Shown piece by piece: positions 12,235-23,661 of a DNA stretch of 64,000 nt (the stretch's first letter is position 1; the number at the start of each line of letters is the position of its first letter). The stretch spans positions 16,802,001-16,866,000 of the forward strand of contig OY987267.1 in the NCBI GenBank assembly GCA_963920665.1, written 5' to 3'. The notes under the pieces are model-generated. The model made no database searches, was not told the origin of the DNA, and saw nothing but the letters and a program-made list of their open reading frames with translations. Origin of the DNA: Straminergon stramineum. Lineage: Eukaryota > Streptophyta > Bryopsida > Hypnales > Calliergonaceae. A program made the position numbers and the translations under genes.

Positions 12235-13150
12235 CCCCCAAAGTCCCTACGGGGGACTCTTGGGATTTTGGGTAGGCTTGTGTAATCTCAATTTTTGACA
12301 TGATTTTTTAAAAATTTTTTGAAGATGGATATTCAGATTAACTTTGGGAAAATATAATTTTCTACTTCAATTACTGACTGGGAGCAAAAGTTATGCCACC
12401 TTGAGTCCAAAAAGTAACTCAAAGGACTACCCAAAAAAAATCACAGAAAATTGAATTTTGAAAATTTTGAATTTTTTTCTCAAAGATTATTTCTTTGTCT
12501 AAATCTGAAGCTTTGAATCATTCAATTTTGGACTAGTGATGAGAAAGTTATGAACAATTTTGTATTTCAGCTAATCTAAGCATCTTTTTGAAAAAAATAT
12601 TTAAAGAATTCATTTTTGAATGCAATTCAGTTTTACAATTTAAAAAAAATTATTAGACAAGGTTAAGTTTTCTTGCTAGAATAATCTCACCGTTGGGAGT
12701 GTTGTGTTTCAATTCCATCTTAGAGCTATTAACATTTTAGTTTTCCCTTCAATCTTGAACCTAGTTCTATTCAATAATTTTGTAAGGAGTGAAAATTAAA
12801 TGTTTTTTGTTGAATTTTTTTCCTAGATTCTCAAAAAAATTCTCCCAGATAAAAAAATTATAAAATCAAAATCAATAGTGCAAAAATTCTAAGTTAAAAT
12901 GATTTAAAGCCAAAAAATCTAGTCAAGCAAGGTGTGTAAAAATTAGTTTTCTTCACTTTCAATGCAAATATCTTGCGATCTATTGAGTCAAAGTTTTTGA
13001 AATTTCTTCCACACATTCTTATATTGGTCTAGTACAAGATCTTACAGTTAGATATGAAAAAAAAAAGTTTTGTAAGTTTTTTGCTCTTTGCAATAGAAAT
13101 GGCAGTTTTGAGTGTCTTTGATGGAAAAAAAATCCCTGGGACTTTAGGGG
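12235..13150 (+). mobile_element. Large TTAA-type repeat (family A), copy 1
   Basis: This 916-bp element is one of at least five related copies (also 20565-21432, 31773-32120 inverted and partial, 52852-53524, 58266-59113). Shared blocks include a GAATCATTC...AAAGTTATGA block near 12507-12570 and a CACATTCTTA block near 13011. The ends are inverted: CCCCCAAAGTCCC at left and, read inward, CCCCTAAAGTCCC at right. Flanks are CTAA and CGAA, which could be decayed TTAA sites. No coding capacity. Confidence 0.6.
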
Positions 13151-13232
13151 CGAAGTTGATAGGCTTTGGAATTGTGAGGCCAAATTTTTTTGAGAGTTCA
13201 AAGAAATGGGCAATAAATTTTGGAATTAGTGC

Positions 13233-13355
13233 ATTTGGATAGCCATAGTGTGAAGCCTCCCAAGGCCAAGACAAAGTTCAAAATCCTTCACAATGAACTC
13301 CCATGACCTCTCAATTTGGATGGCCATAGTATGAAGCCTCCCAAGGCCAAGCCCA
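13233..13355 (+). repeat. Two-copy tandem duplication, 81-bp period
   Basis: A block containing ATTTGGATAGCCATAG, then GAAGCCTCCCAAGGCCAAG recurs 81 bp downstream with few changes. No function is apparent. Confidence 0.7.
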
Positions 13356-13429
13356 AACTCCAAACCCATACCAATCTAATGGTTGAGATCTTGTCAAATT
13401 CTAATTTTTTTATCAAAAAAATTAGATAG

Positions 13430-14690
13430 ACTCTTGACCAAAGTTTCGGTCTCCATTTCTAACCAATTCAAATTGTCTTTGAAAGTCCATTACTACATAG
13501 GCAATTTTCTACCGCATAGAAAGTTTAGAGGGTGAAGGCCTTTGGACTCCACGATCTAGTATTATGGTTCAAGAGACTCAATTTCTAGTATCTTGAAAAT
13601 GTGATTGGTGGAAACTACATCCTTCAACCTTTGGCCATTGGCCATTGTATGGAGTGCCCTTCAATGGTGAAATGAGCTCAACTTCTTCTCCTTTTGTGCC
13701 CTTCAAACTCAACTAACTAAGGAAAACAAAGGCATTTGGAGGGCACAACAAAAGAACAATTTTGCTATGCAAGAGCCAAAAAGTGTCTCTCCTCCATCAA
13801 TAATATTGGAAGTGTTGTTAGTGTTGGGTAAAGTTTTGGTTGTTTTTTTATAATCAATGTAGGACTTAGCCGTGTCGTGCCTCTATAGAAGGCATACTAA
13901 AGATACTCCCAAACCCTTTCCAACCCTACTAACAAAACGCACTAGGATACATAGGATTGTATTGATCACACTAAGAGTAGCTCCAATGTAGCCAAGACCT
14001 AGCTCATGGTCGTGATGTGGGCCATTAGTATTTAAAGTTGACATCTTTGTTAGTTTCAAATCTAGATCTATTATAAAGAAAAAATTATGAGGGTTTCAAG
14101 TGGAGGTGTTTGGATTCTAAGGCAACCAAGGAAGGCGTATTGAGGAGCATCATTCTTTTTTGAGATTCTATGTTATGGAAATGAAACTTAGAGGGTACTT
14201 TCCTTATCTTTTCTACTCTTTTGTTGCAAAATTTTAGATTTAATGAACTTTAGATCTATGAGTTATGCATAAAATACAACCAAGGTATGAAAGTAGTGAA
14301 TGATTTGAAAGTCAATATTAATAAAATGTTCACCAAAGTATGATAGTACCTTAGATTAAATTGAAAATTGGTATGTGAGCTCTTAGATAGTTGATCTACA
14401 TTGTAGAAAAGTTTCAAGTTGTTTGGAATTATTGTCCATGTTTTATAGTAGACCAAAGTTAGGTATAACAATTTCTAGGGCATTGAGGGAATCATAGAAT
14501 AAGGAATTGGAAAAAAGGGGGTTTTGAGGGTAGATTTATAGATATTTAGTGTATGTAGGGGTAACAAAGTTGTATTCAAAGCATTACCACAATAAAGGCC
14601 CGGTGCTATTCTAAACATATTCACAAATCTTTGTGACAATGCCAACCATATAATGATAGGGTTACCAAAAAGTGTGCCCCCATGCAACTG
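13430..14690. other. Intergenic spacer
   Basis: No gene or clear repeat boundary seen. Short open frames on both strands lack recognisable motifs. Confidence 0.5.
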
Positions 14691-17600
14691 GTAGTGATTT
14701 TTTATTCTTCTAGACCCTGTTATTTTCCATCATCGACTGTGAGTGCCAAATTACCCACCTTTGGTACTTCGCAAACACAACCAAATTCTGGATTTCGACT
14801 AAGTGACTCCTACTTTTGGGTGTCTAAGCGTGGTTCATTGTGCCTTACAAGAAATGGATCTTTTCACTAAGTGCCTAAGTGACCCCAAATTTGCAAGATT
14901 CACTTAATTTACTTCTATTGTTTTGGCCGACCGATTAGATGGCCTACTGTATGATTTGGATGGAACCTATTCCAAGGTATAATTGACCTAAAAAAACTCT
15001 ATTTCATCTTGTGGCATTTCTAAAAACGTAAAACTCGACCCTATCCGACCTTCTTAGCCAAAGTTATGGGTGGATGAAGTTTGACCGCTACTTGGTTCCT
15101 CAAACTTCATCCATCAATTTCACCTAGCTTCCCAATTCAGAAAGATCCGAAAACTTTAGGGATGATTTTCAAGAATTGCTTCTACCTAGATCTGGAGTTG
15201 GACCTTGATTGGGGGATTCCTACAAAATTTTCATCCAAGCCTTACCTAAACTTCATCTGCTAATTTCTCTTGACCTATAATTTGGAATTAACTTTTCTCT
15301 TAGGTCCTAAATCCTAGTTGATAGCCTCCTCCTAATCTACTTAATTCTCTATCAAATCCGGAGTTTAGCTATTCTTCATCTAATTTATCCCTAATCTTCA
15401 TCTAATGATAACTTTCTCATTTTTGGCCCGATTTGGGCGTGTCTTAGGGTTCTGGAAAACCACGGCCTTCTTCTTTATGCTTATGTCCCTGGGAATGACC
15501 TGACCTACAGTCCTAAGGGTCTGACCTAGGATTAGGCCTTAGCCCAAGTTACTAATCTCTAACTAAGGACCTAGGGGAAGTTTGGAAAGGTTTAATTCAT
15601 ACCTCGAAACTTGAGTCGTTGATTGCGCCCACTAGAAGCTCTTCCTCCTCCGCCATGAACTCCAAGGCCGTGAGACAATGAACCACCGATCTAATCATAA
15701 AATAATTTGGTGCAAGAGTTTTATTCATTAGCCTCACCCTATTTCTTTTCCCCTCTCCTCTTTTCTTTCCTCCCACATTCTAAGTTGGCCTAACTACCCT
15801 TGTTCCTACCTACTAAGCTAATCTTAAGGACATATCATATCATCCTCCAAGGTTGAGCTACTTCTTATGTCTTAGACTTACGTCTCACATTTAATCTCGT
15901 GGTGATCACCTAATTCTAATCTAAGGGTTTAAGTAAGCCTTGAGGATTTCACCCCTATCTTACCTACCTTCACCCCTTTCCTTCAAATTGTCTTTTCCCT
16001 TGTCATTCTTCCTCAATCTTCCAACCTTCCGCCATCTTCACATTCTCTCCCTTTATTTGCTTTTATTGCCTCGGCAAGGTTTATAGGTGACAGGGAGTTG
16101 GATTCCCCACACTGCATGTTGTTTTAGTGTGAGGGTAGTCTCTTGCTAGTCTCTTTTACCCCTGAATTTGCTAGTTTTTAGTTCCCCCGTTGTGGTTACT
16201 AGAGCCCCAACCTTCCTTTGATTACTAGACCCCTCTCCCTCGTCCTTTCTACTTACTAAACTTCTCTCCCTATCCTCTCCAAATTTGGACCCCAACCCCC
16301 TGCTCTCTCTAATTATTGCACCATGTCCTGCCTCTCTAATTACGGAACCCAACCCCCTTTCTCTTTTAATTACTAAATCCTCCCCTCGATCCTCTCTTAA
16401 TTTCGGAATCCAACCCCAGCTCTCTGATTACTGAACCCTCTCCTTGTCCTCTTTTAATTATGGAACACCCTCCATGTCCTCTCTCTAATTACGGATCCCT
16501 TTAGGCTTGGCCCTAGTTGCCATGACCCGCCCGACCCACCAGCGGTACCCAACCTGGGTTCCTCCTTGGGTATTGATGTATCATGGGCTTGAGGTGTTGG
16601 GTTTTCCTAATCTCGGCTGACTTTGGGCTAAATTCCAAGGGAGCTTGGGAGAGCCATGTCTATGGTTAGTAAGTGGTGGGTTAGGTTCATAGAAGCAAGG
16701 GTCCCACTCCATTTTTTATTAGCTACTCGTCACACTTGTCTTGACTTTAATCTCCTACTTTTGGGGGCCTAAACTTTAGTTTGTTCCCAATACATTTTGG
16801 AAACTAAACTTTACGGGGAGAGGGACCACATAGTCTCACGGTTCTTCCATGAGGTAGATTTAACACCGTGCTAAGACTTTTTACCCCAAGGGGGTTCAAA
16901 GCTTTGCCGTCGTTCCCCTTTTTAATGCACCACTAGAATTTTTTTAACCCACACGGGTTCAAAGCTTCACTGTATGGGCGGGACCCACTATCCTTACACC
17001 CTCGTGTCTCTCACAGACGAATACCACATCAATGTTAGAAATAAGGAAAAGGAAGGGACCTTCGACACTCAAAGAACTAGCTACACGGGGTTAGTATCAA
17101 TAATGACTTGAACTAAAGGCCCCCCAAAGCGGCATTGCCAATCATATGGGGGGTTGCTCTAGGGTTAGTATACGACAAAACAAGGGGAGTGACAAAAGGA
17201 TCTCTCAAAGGTAAACACATACAATTTCTGGCAACACGGTAAGTTAGAAAAGCCTCGAAGCTCAAGCTTGGAAGGGTTAGTACTACGCACACTCTAGAGG
17301 CAAGGGACCTACAAAGACCTCGCAAGCTCGAAAAACAACAACAACCAAAAGTGCCCAAAAAACATTGTTGCAAGGCTTGTGTCTAAAATGCCATAATTTC
17401 CAACACAAATTGGATCCAATGGCCCAATTATACCAAAAGGGGGTGGTAAGAGAGGAGAAGGGGTGCTCTTTTATATTCTTTCCCAGGCACCCACCTCCTC
17501 TCGTTCATCTAAATTAACATTATCTTCGTGGATTTTCATCCTATGTTGGCCCACTAAGCTAACTTTTAGACATTAACTCCGAATCATAAACAGATTGCAC

Positions 17601-18667
17601 CATTGGCTTCAGAAGGCCAATTTTTAATCTATGGGAACCCTCGCCCCCTTTCTATCTTCAAAATCGCAACGAAACCTAGCGCCAACTAAAAGCCAAAACT
17701 TGGGAAAATCCTGATTTTTGGAGGTTGACTTTTCTAGCAAAAGTAACTGGCCTAGGCTTCCAAGTAGGTGTAGGGGAGTGAGAAAAAACCCATCTTGGGC
17801 CCCATTCTGCTTTCGTATGTTTCCACTTCGCCAATCAAACCCACCGTGGACTTTAACTTCTTTTAATTGTTGGGGAATTTGGCAAGTTCAGGTACTTTCA
17901 ACTATCGGAATGTCTTGAAACTTGTCGGGGCAACTTATTAGTATGAAAAGAGCTATGATAATTTTTAGTGGGAATTTATCACCACCTGGGGAATTTCTAG
18001 GAATTTTCCATCACGGATTTGGATAGTTGACCGTCCAAAAAGACATCTTCTGACTATCAAAAAATTCCGAAACTTTTCGTGGAACCTCCCATGGGATCCC
18101 ACAACACATGTGTAGACTCATATTTTTACTCTACACATTGGCCTAGGGGGGACAAAATCCACCCCCTCGTTTAATTATCGGTGGCTAGGAAATCTTCCAC
18201 GGCGGGGGGAATCTTGGCAAACCAACTTTGTCCTTGGTTTCCGGGCATGGGTTTAATCCAAAATCACCTTTCTTGGACCTGAGATTCCTCCATAGTCCCG
18301 TCTAGATATTTTTAACATCTACAAGCCAACAATTGGCATTCTACTATTTCATCGATGAAATGAGAAAACTAGAATCTATCTCCAAGAACTGACCCCTATG
18401 CCTTACCAGGGTTCCCTCAACCAATTTTAGCCTGGAGATGTCCTCTCCATGTAGGGTTTTGAGCATGATATGCCCATCACTTGCATTTGACCAATTTACC
18501 ACGATTAGTTGGATTCTAACCTATTTACAATTCGTGGTTGGACCATTCTAGCTATAATATTCTAAAATTAGACCAAATACTATAGTGGTATGTGACACAC
18601 CTATTTTGGTTCTACACTCTTTTTTGAGCATTTGTATATAAAACTGCATTTAAAATAACTAAATACG
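14690..18667. other. GC-richer repeat-like block without coding capacity
   Basis: This 4-kb stretch is visibly richer in C and G than its neighbours, has pyrimidine-rich runs, and ends at a 23-nt A run at 18668-18690. I found no transposase, reverse transcriptase or host protein. It may be one old retroelement or a compositionally distinct insertion, but no target duplication was found. Confidence 0.4.
16140..16505. repeat. Degenerate pyrimidine-rich minisatellite
   Basis: Imperfect units of about 30-40 bp repeat the pattern AATTACTGAACCC followed by CTCTCCCTxGTCCTCTCT, about ten times. Units differ by substitutions and small indels. The minus-strand open frame across it is a by-product of the repeat. 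Confidence 0.6.
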
Positions 18668-18690
18668 AAAAAAAAAAAAAAAAAAAAAAG
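18668..18690 (+). repeat. Poly(A) run of 23 nt
   Basis: An uninterrupted A run that closes the GC-richer block on its left. It could be a retroposon tail or a simple homopolymer. Confidence 0.7.
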
Positions 18691-18699
18691 ATTGAGCCC

Positions 18700-20560
18700 C
18701 TAGTGACAAATTAGGAGCTCACACTAACTTGGAAATTTGGCAAAATATGAAGAGCCCAAAAGTTGGCTAACAAAAGGAAAAGTCATAATTGTTGGTCATA
18801 TCTTTTTGAAGCTTTGTTATATGTTTGTCAATAAATTGGAATTCCCTTTTTTTGCATGAGAGGTCTTTTTCATGTTAGAATCTTTTCCTTTCTTTCTTTT
18901 TATAATATAGACAAGTTGATCTGGGTTTGGGATTGCTAGCTTTGCATATGTTCAATTATTTTTTGAAGTCTTTCGAATAAAATCTACCTCCCTCCACTTC
19001 AAAATCCCCATAATATACTTGTTCTTGTCTCCACATTCAAAATGCCCTAATATTTGGGAGATAGATTCCATCTTTGTTGCAATTGATTTTGTCGTAAAGG
19101 TCCTCAAGCAACTTGATTTTACTAAGAACCTAGTTTTTACTTGGCATATTTCGACAAAAGCATTAGGAAACAGTTGGGGTAAACCAACCTCCTTACTTGT
19201 CTTCCCCAAGCCATTCCAAGGGTACAAGTATAAAAGAGACCCCCTATTTTTTGCTTGATAAATTGACCTTCTACTCCTCACCCATCTAAATCGGGGCCTC
19301 TGGTTGCAAATATGAATTCAAACTTTGCAAATTTTAGCAGGCATGACAAATAAAAAATTTCAGCATTTTCCCTCAAGGACAAGAGAGGGGGGCAGTTCAC
19401 CCCGGCCATAGGAAACAACGACTTGGCTTTCAGAATAAGTCACTATACAGACTTATGGAATTTTGTGAGACTAGGTTTTGGGATATGGAAAGATCAATCA
19501 TTAGTGTTCCACAACCACACACACACAAAAAAAGCAATTCAGCATAGTTGGAGGCACCATATTTTAGAAGAAATATTTTTGTCTTATTAACAATTGAAAA
19601 TCATGAATTTAGAAAAAAGAAATAGAATTTTCAAGTATAACATGTAATTTCTATGAGTTTTCGAAGTGGATGGTCACTAGGTCATTGAAATACTCATATC
19701 GTTGGATCTATGGTGGGTACTCCCAAATACGCCTTGTGTCTAAAAGCACCATCTACAGCAAGTGAACATTCCTAAATTCAATTATGTACCTATTTGCATA
19801 GAGAGCTTTTAGAAACAGACTTTGACTGTGAATAACTTTTGCATATAATATCCAAATGAGGTGTTCTTTGGTGCATTGGAACCTCCTTTCTTTTGCCAAC
19901 AAGGAAATATAAATATCCAATCAACCCAATAATAGTAACAATGCACAGTACCAACTTTTGGCGCTTCTCGGTGTATCTACCTTAAAACCAAAATCTAGAA
20001 AAACTAATAGTCACACAATCCCAATTAAGTATAGGGGTAGTTTCATGACACTTTAGAGGGATGCTTTAATGAAAGTCTGGTATACATGAGTGGTTCTACG
20101 GACAATTTTGGGTGTTTCTACCATAATGTTAATCATAAAGTGACTCTAATTCGTAAAAGGGGTGATAGAGGAAGATTTCACTAAGAAGAATACAAAAAAA
20201 GCACTAAATTCCATCAAATCCAATTTTGATGCTTTAAGGAGTTTCATCTTGTGTTATTCTCAAACTCTGGCTCCTAGTCCCTCATAGCACACACTTTACA
20301 ATTAATTCTATTGTGAAGAATATAATTCAAATGGGCCCAAATTCAACATCATTAGTATTTGTAACATGAATTGGTCAAAAAAATTATTAAAAAAATTCAA
20401 TGAAAGTATGCTTCCCTATGCCCTACTCAAGAATGCTAAATAAACTAAGGTTAGTTCTTTAACTCCTAAAGGATCAAATGATGTTTTTTGGCAACATAGC
20501 AATTTTGGCCAGCTCACTACGAATGGAATTTTTATTTTTTTTATTTGAAATTTTCACACA
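18700..20560. other. Intergenic spacer with one copy of dispersed repeat family B
   Basis: Roughly 19795-19990 (minus) is a copy of family B, recognised by TTGGCAAAAGAAAGGAGGTT and CCAATGCACCAAAGAACACC on the minus strand; other copies are at 40705-40965, 57190-57480 and 57890-58060. The rest shows no gene. Open frames at 18952-19281 have no recognised motif. Confidence 0.5.
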
Positions 20561-20564
20561 TGTG

Positions 20565-20730
20565 CCCTAGGAGAGCTTTAAGGCCCAAAAACTTTCATAA
20601 CTTTTGATTATGTGGTTAAAAGTTATTGTATGGTATGTAATTCCCAATATTTGGCAAGCAACCTAGGAAACTCAAAACAATTATAGAAAAAACTATTTTA
20701 AGAAATAAAAATTTGAAATTGGTTCTCAAG

Positions 20731-20785
<55 letters not shown>

Positions 20786-21432
20786 GAGAGCTTTGAATCA
20801 TTCTATTTTGCTTAATGAGATGAAAGTTATGAGGAGTTTTAGTTTGCAGGTAGTTATGGATTCTCTACTCTAAAATAACTTTGAAGTCTTTTATTTAACT
20901 CAATTTTCAATATTTTTTGAAAAAAATAAAATCATAGGATGGAGATTGTTTATTCAAACATTACAACCATTGGGATTGGCATTTTTCAATTCAATAACCA
21001 AAATCTTAACAGTTAAATATTGTAAATTGTTCTCTACTTCTTTCTACTTACTGTTTTTTATTATATGTTTTACAATTCTAAATGATTTGAATTTTTTTCA
21101 AGCATGTAGCCAACTTGCCATGAAGAATGAATTTAATGAAGCAACAACATTAATTCTGGACATTTTTTCATACAAGTGTGACCTTGTGAAGTACAACTAT
21201 CATGTTTTTTGCAGGGCCAAAAAAAAGATTTTTGTCCGTTCAAATGCTAATGTCTAGCAATCTACATGGTGGAAAGTTCTGAAATGTTTTCCACATCTTT
21301 TCTAATTAGCGTACTACAAGATCTTATAGTTACATATGCCCAAAAATGTTTTTTTCCTAAAATTTGGTACTTGTACTAGAAATGGCAGTTTTTGAGTGTT
21401 TTGGGTGAAAACATAATCAAAAACCTTCAGGG
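20565..21432 (+). mobile_element. Family A repeat, copy 2, with internal (TA)n
   Basis: Blocks matching family A include GAGCTTTGAATCATTCTATT near 20787, GATGAAAGTTATGAGGAG, and CTAGAAATGGCAGTTTTTGA near 21374. Terminal CCCTAGGAG at left and, read inward, CCCTGAAGG at right fit the family's end style, but the flanks (TGTG, ATTA) are not TTAA. A 47-bp (TA)n microsatellite lies at 20734-20780. Confidence 0.55.
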
Positions 21433-21439
21433 ATTATGG

Positions 21440-23120
21440 ACACCCCATTTTCTTGTTTGGTCAAACTTCATTAGTTTTCTATATTAAAATAAAATTTTCA
21501 AAAATTTGATGTTTTTCTTTCATGTACTAATATACATCCAAAATGAACTTCATTTTAGTATAGTTAAGAACATTTAAAAGAAATTTATATGATTTTTTAA
21601 AGTAATTTTTTCTATTAAAAATCAAAGGAATTACAAAAATGCTTAAATAGTATGAAATTTTTAGCAAATTGGAGGTAACAGTGATAAACATCATGGTGTA
21701 TTCTTTGAGCTTACACTCAAAGGAATTCACTAATAGAAAAGTTCAAAGTGGTGTATTTTAAGCTTTTAAGATGCTACCTTCAAAGTATCACAAAAATTAT
21801 AATTTTGACAATTTTGAAAATAAATGAAAAGTAATGAAAAGTAGATTTTTGAAACTACATTTCTTTTATTCAATCTCTAAAATGTTTAAAATAAAAAAAA
21901 TAATGTGAAATTCAAGTTATTCCAAAATTATCCCCATCAAGTAGGTCCTATAAGGGTTAAAGTTTGTCAATACTCCAATGTAGAGAGATCAAGATGGTTG
22001 CTCCCTATCTCCTTTTTCACAACAAATGTGTTATGATGGTCAATAAGATCTATGGTTGCAATGCAATTTTAGGATTAAATTAGATTGTTTGTTTTGTTTT
22101 GTTTGTTATAGTAAGATCTTTGGAACTATACATCCCTTGGTTGTGTTCTTGGTATTGTCAAAAAGCCCTATGTAAGGATGGGTGCACGGACATTGTTTCG
22201 TAGCATTTGGACCTACAATATGAATGTTATGGATTATTGAGTTATTTCTTAATGAAAAATTAAATTATCTTTTACATGGGAAGCACATAAGTTCTTTGTC
22301 TTTTATTTTGGTCAACAAGACAAGGCTATTCTAATATCAATTGTAATCTAGCTTGTTTATATAGATATGAAGGTAATAAAAAAGTATTATTAATTTATTC
22401 ACTTATTAAGTGAGTGGTTAGTGATCCCTCACCATCACGAACATGCATGAGGAAGAATAGCAATTGCTTGACTTTGACAATAGTAACTAAAGACTTTGAC
22501 AATTACATAAGAGGCACAGTTTTCCAATTAAGGTAACTACACCTAATTTTGACCACTTTCTAAGTGAGAATCTATAGTTGGTTATAGAAACACCTATTTT
22601 CAACACTTTGAAAATTTTGTAGTTTATTCATACAGTGTTCAAAAAATGCATTCTAAATGAATCTAGAATCCCCTTTCAAATACCAACAAGACCATAGATA
22701 AAATTTCTCAATATATTAATGGGAACCATATTGAATTACTTATTTGTGCAATTTTACATGTAGGTACCTTAGATTAGCGGTTTACTCTATTATAGAGGAG
22801 CTTGTGCTTCCCTCATGTGCTCCTAGTGACTGAGCTTTGAAGTTGAAAAGTATAATGAACATGTGAATGTACACACCTCCTTACTCAAAGTGATTGCTAT
22901 TAATATTCATGATTCTGAGTATGGAGCAATTCGTGATGTAAGGTAGGAGGTCTATAAAGTGCCTATCTAAGAGCTGAAACTGAATTTTGGGGAGGTGAAA
23001 CTTATTGAAACATTTTTCAGTAAATTTTCCTTGAAAGAAAAGTGGAATTGACATCTAATCCAAGTCGTTTCATAATTTTTGGAGCTTTGTGGAATTAGTT
23101 ATGAATTTTTGAAGTCAGAA
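21440..23120. other. Intergenic spacer with one copy of dispersed repeat family C
   Basis: About 22075-22215 (plus) shares TTGTTTGTTTTGTTTTGTTT, ATCCCTTGGT, GGGTGCACGG and CATTTGGACCTACAAT with 33755-33905 (plus) and 41420-41560 (minus). No gene was recognised in the remainder. Confidence 0.5.
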
Positions 23121-23122
23121 TG

Positions 23123-23246
23123 GCACAGGGCTCTAAAATCGCCCACCTCCTCAAATGTACACTTTTGGTACATCCCTGTAAAGATGAAAAAAAACCATGT
23201 ACAAACAATGTACATTTGAGGAGGTGGGCAGTTTTAGAGCCTGTGC
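23123..23246. mobile_element. Hairpin MITE-like inverted repeat
   Basis: Left arm GCACAGGGCTCTAAAATCG then CCCACCTCCTCAAATGTAC is mirrored by the right arm ending TTTTAGAGCCTGTGC; arms are about 45 bp around a short centre. A second, outer inverted pair (GTAAGGTAGGAGG at about 22939 and CCTCCTACCTTA at about 23258) suggests a nested or larger foldback structure. No coding capacity. Confidence 0.6.
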
Positions 23247-23661
23247 AGATTTCAAGCCTCCTACCTTATATTGTTGTTCTCTAAAATTAAAAGTCCAAAA
23301 ATGACTTGTTTTTTTACTTATTACATATACTGAGTCTGATTCTATTGGAGACTTATTTTTGCAACGATGCAACTTTTACATATCTCGTAAAATTAAGCAT
23401 CTTAGTTTTAAAATCTAATTATAGAAACAGCTGGACTGTAGAGCTGTATGTATTCTTGGCAATGAACAATCGCTCGCACTTCACTCTCAAGCCTAACTTA
23501 TATCAGTAAGCTCTCAGTCGCAAAAGTCTAGTTTTTTCTTCTTCTGTTTTGTTTTTTAAGCTTAGTTTTTACGAACTAAACTGCTGAACTAATCTAACTT
23601 AGTTAGAGAGTACAGTGGCGGAGGGCTTTAACTTAGACTTCTACTAGTTGGGATACTCCCA

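Noticed and set aside
16146..16352. Minus-strand basic open frame
   Set aside because: By-product of the degenerate pyrimidine-rich minisatellite.
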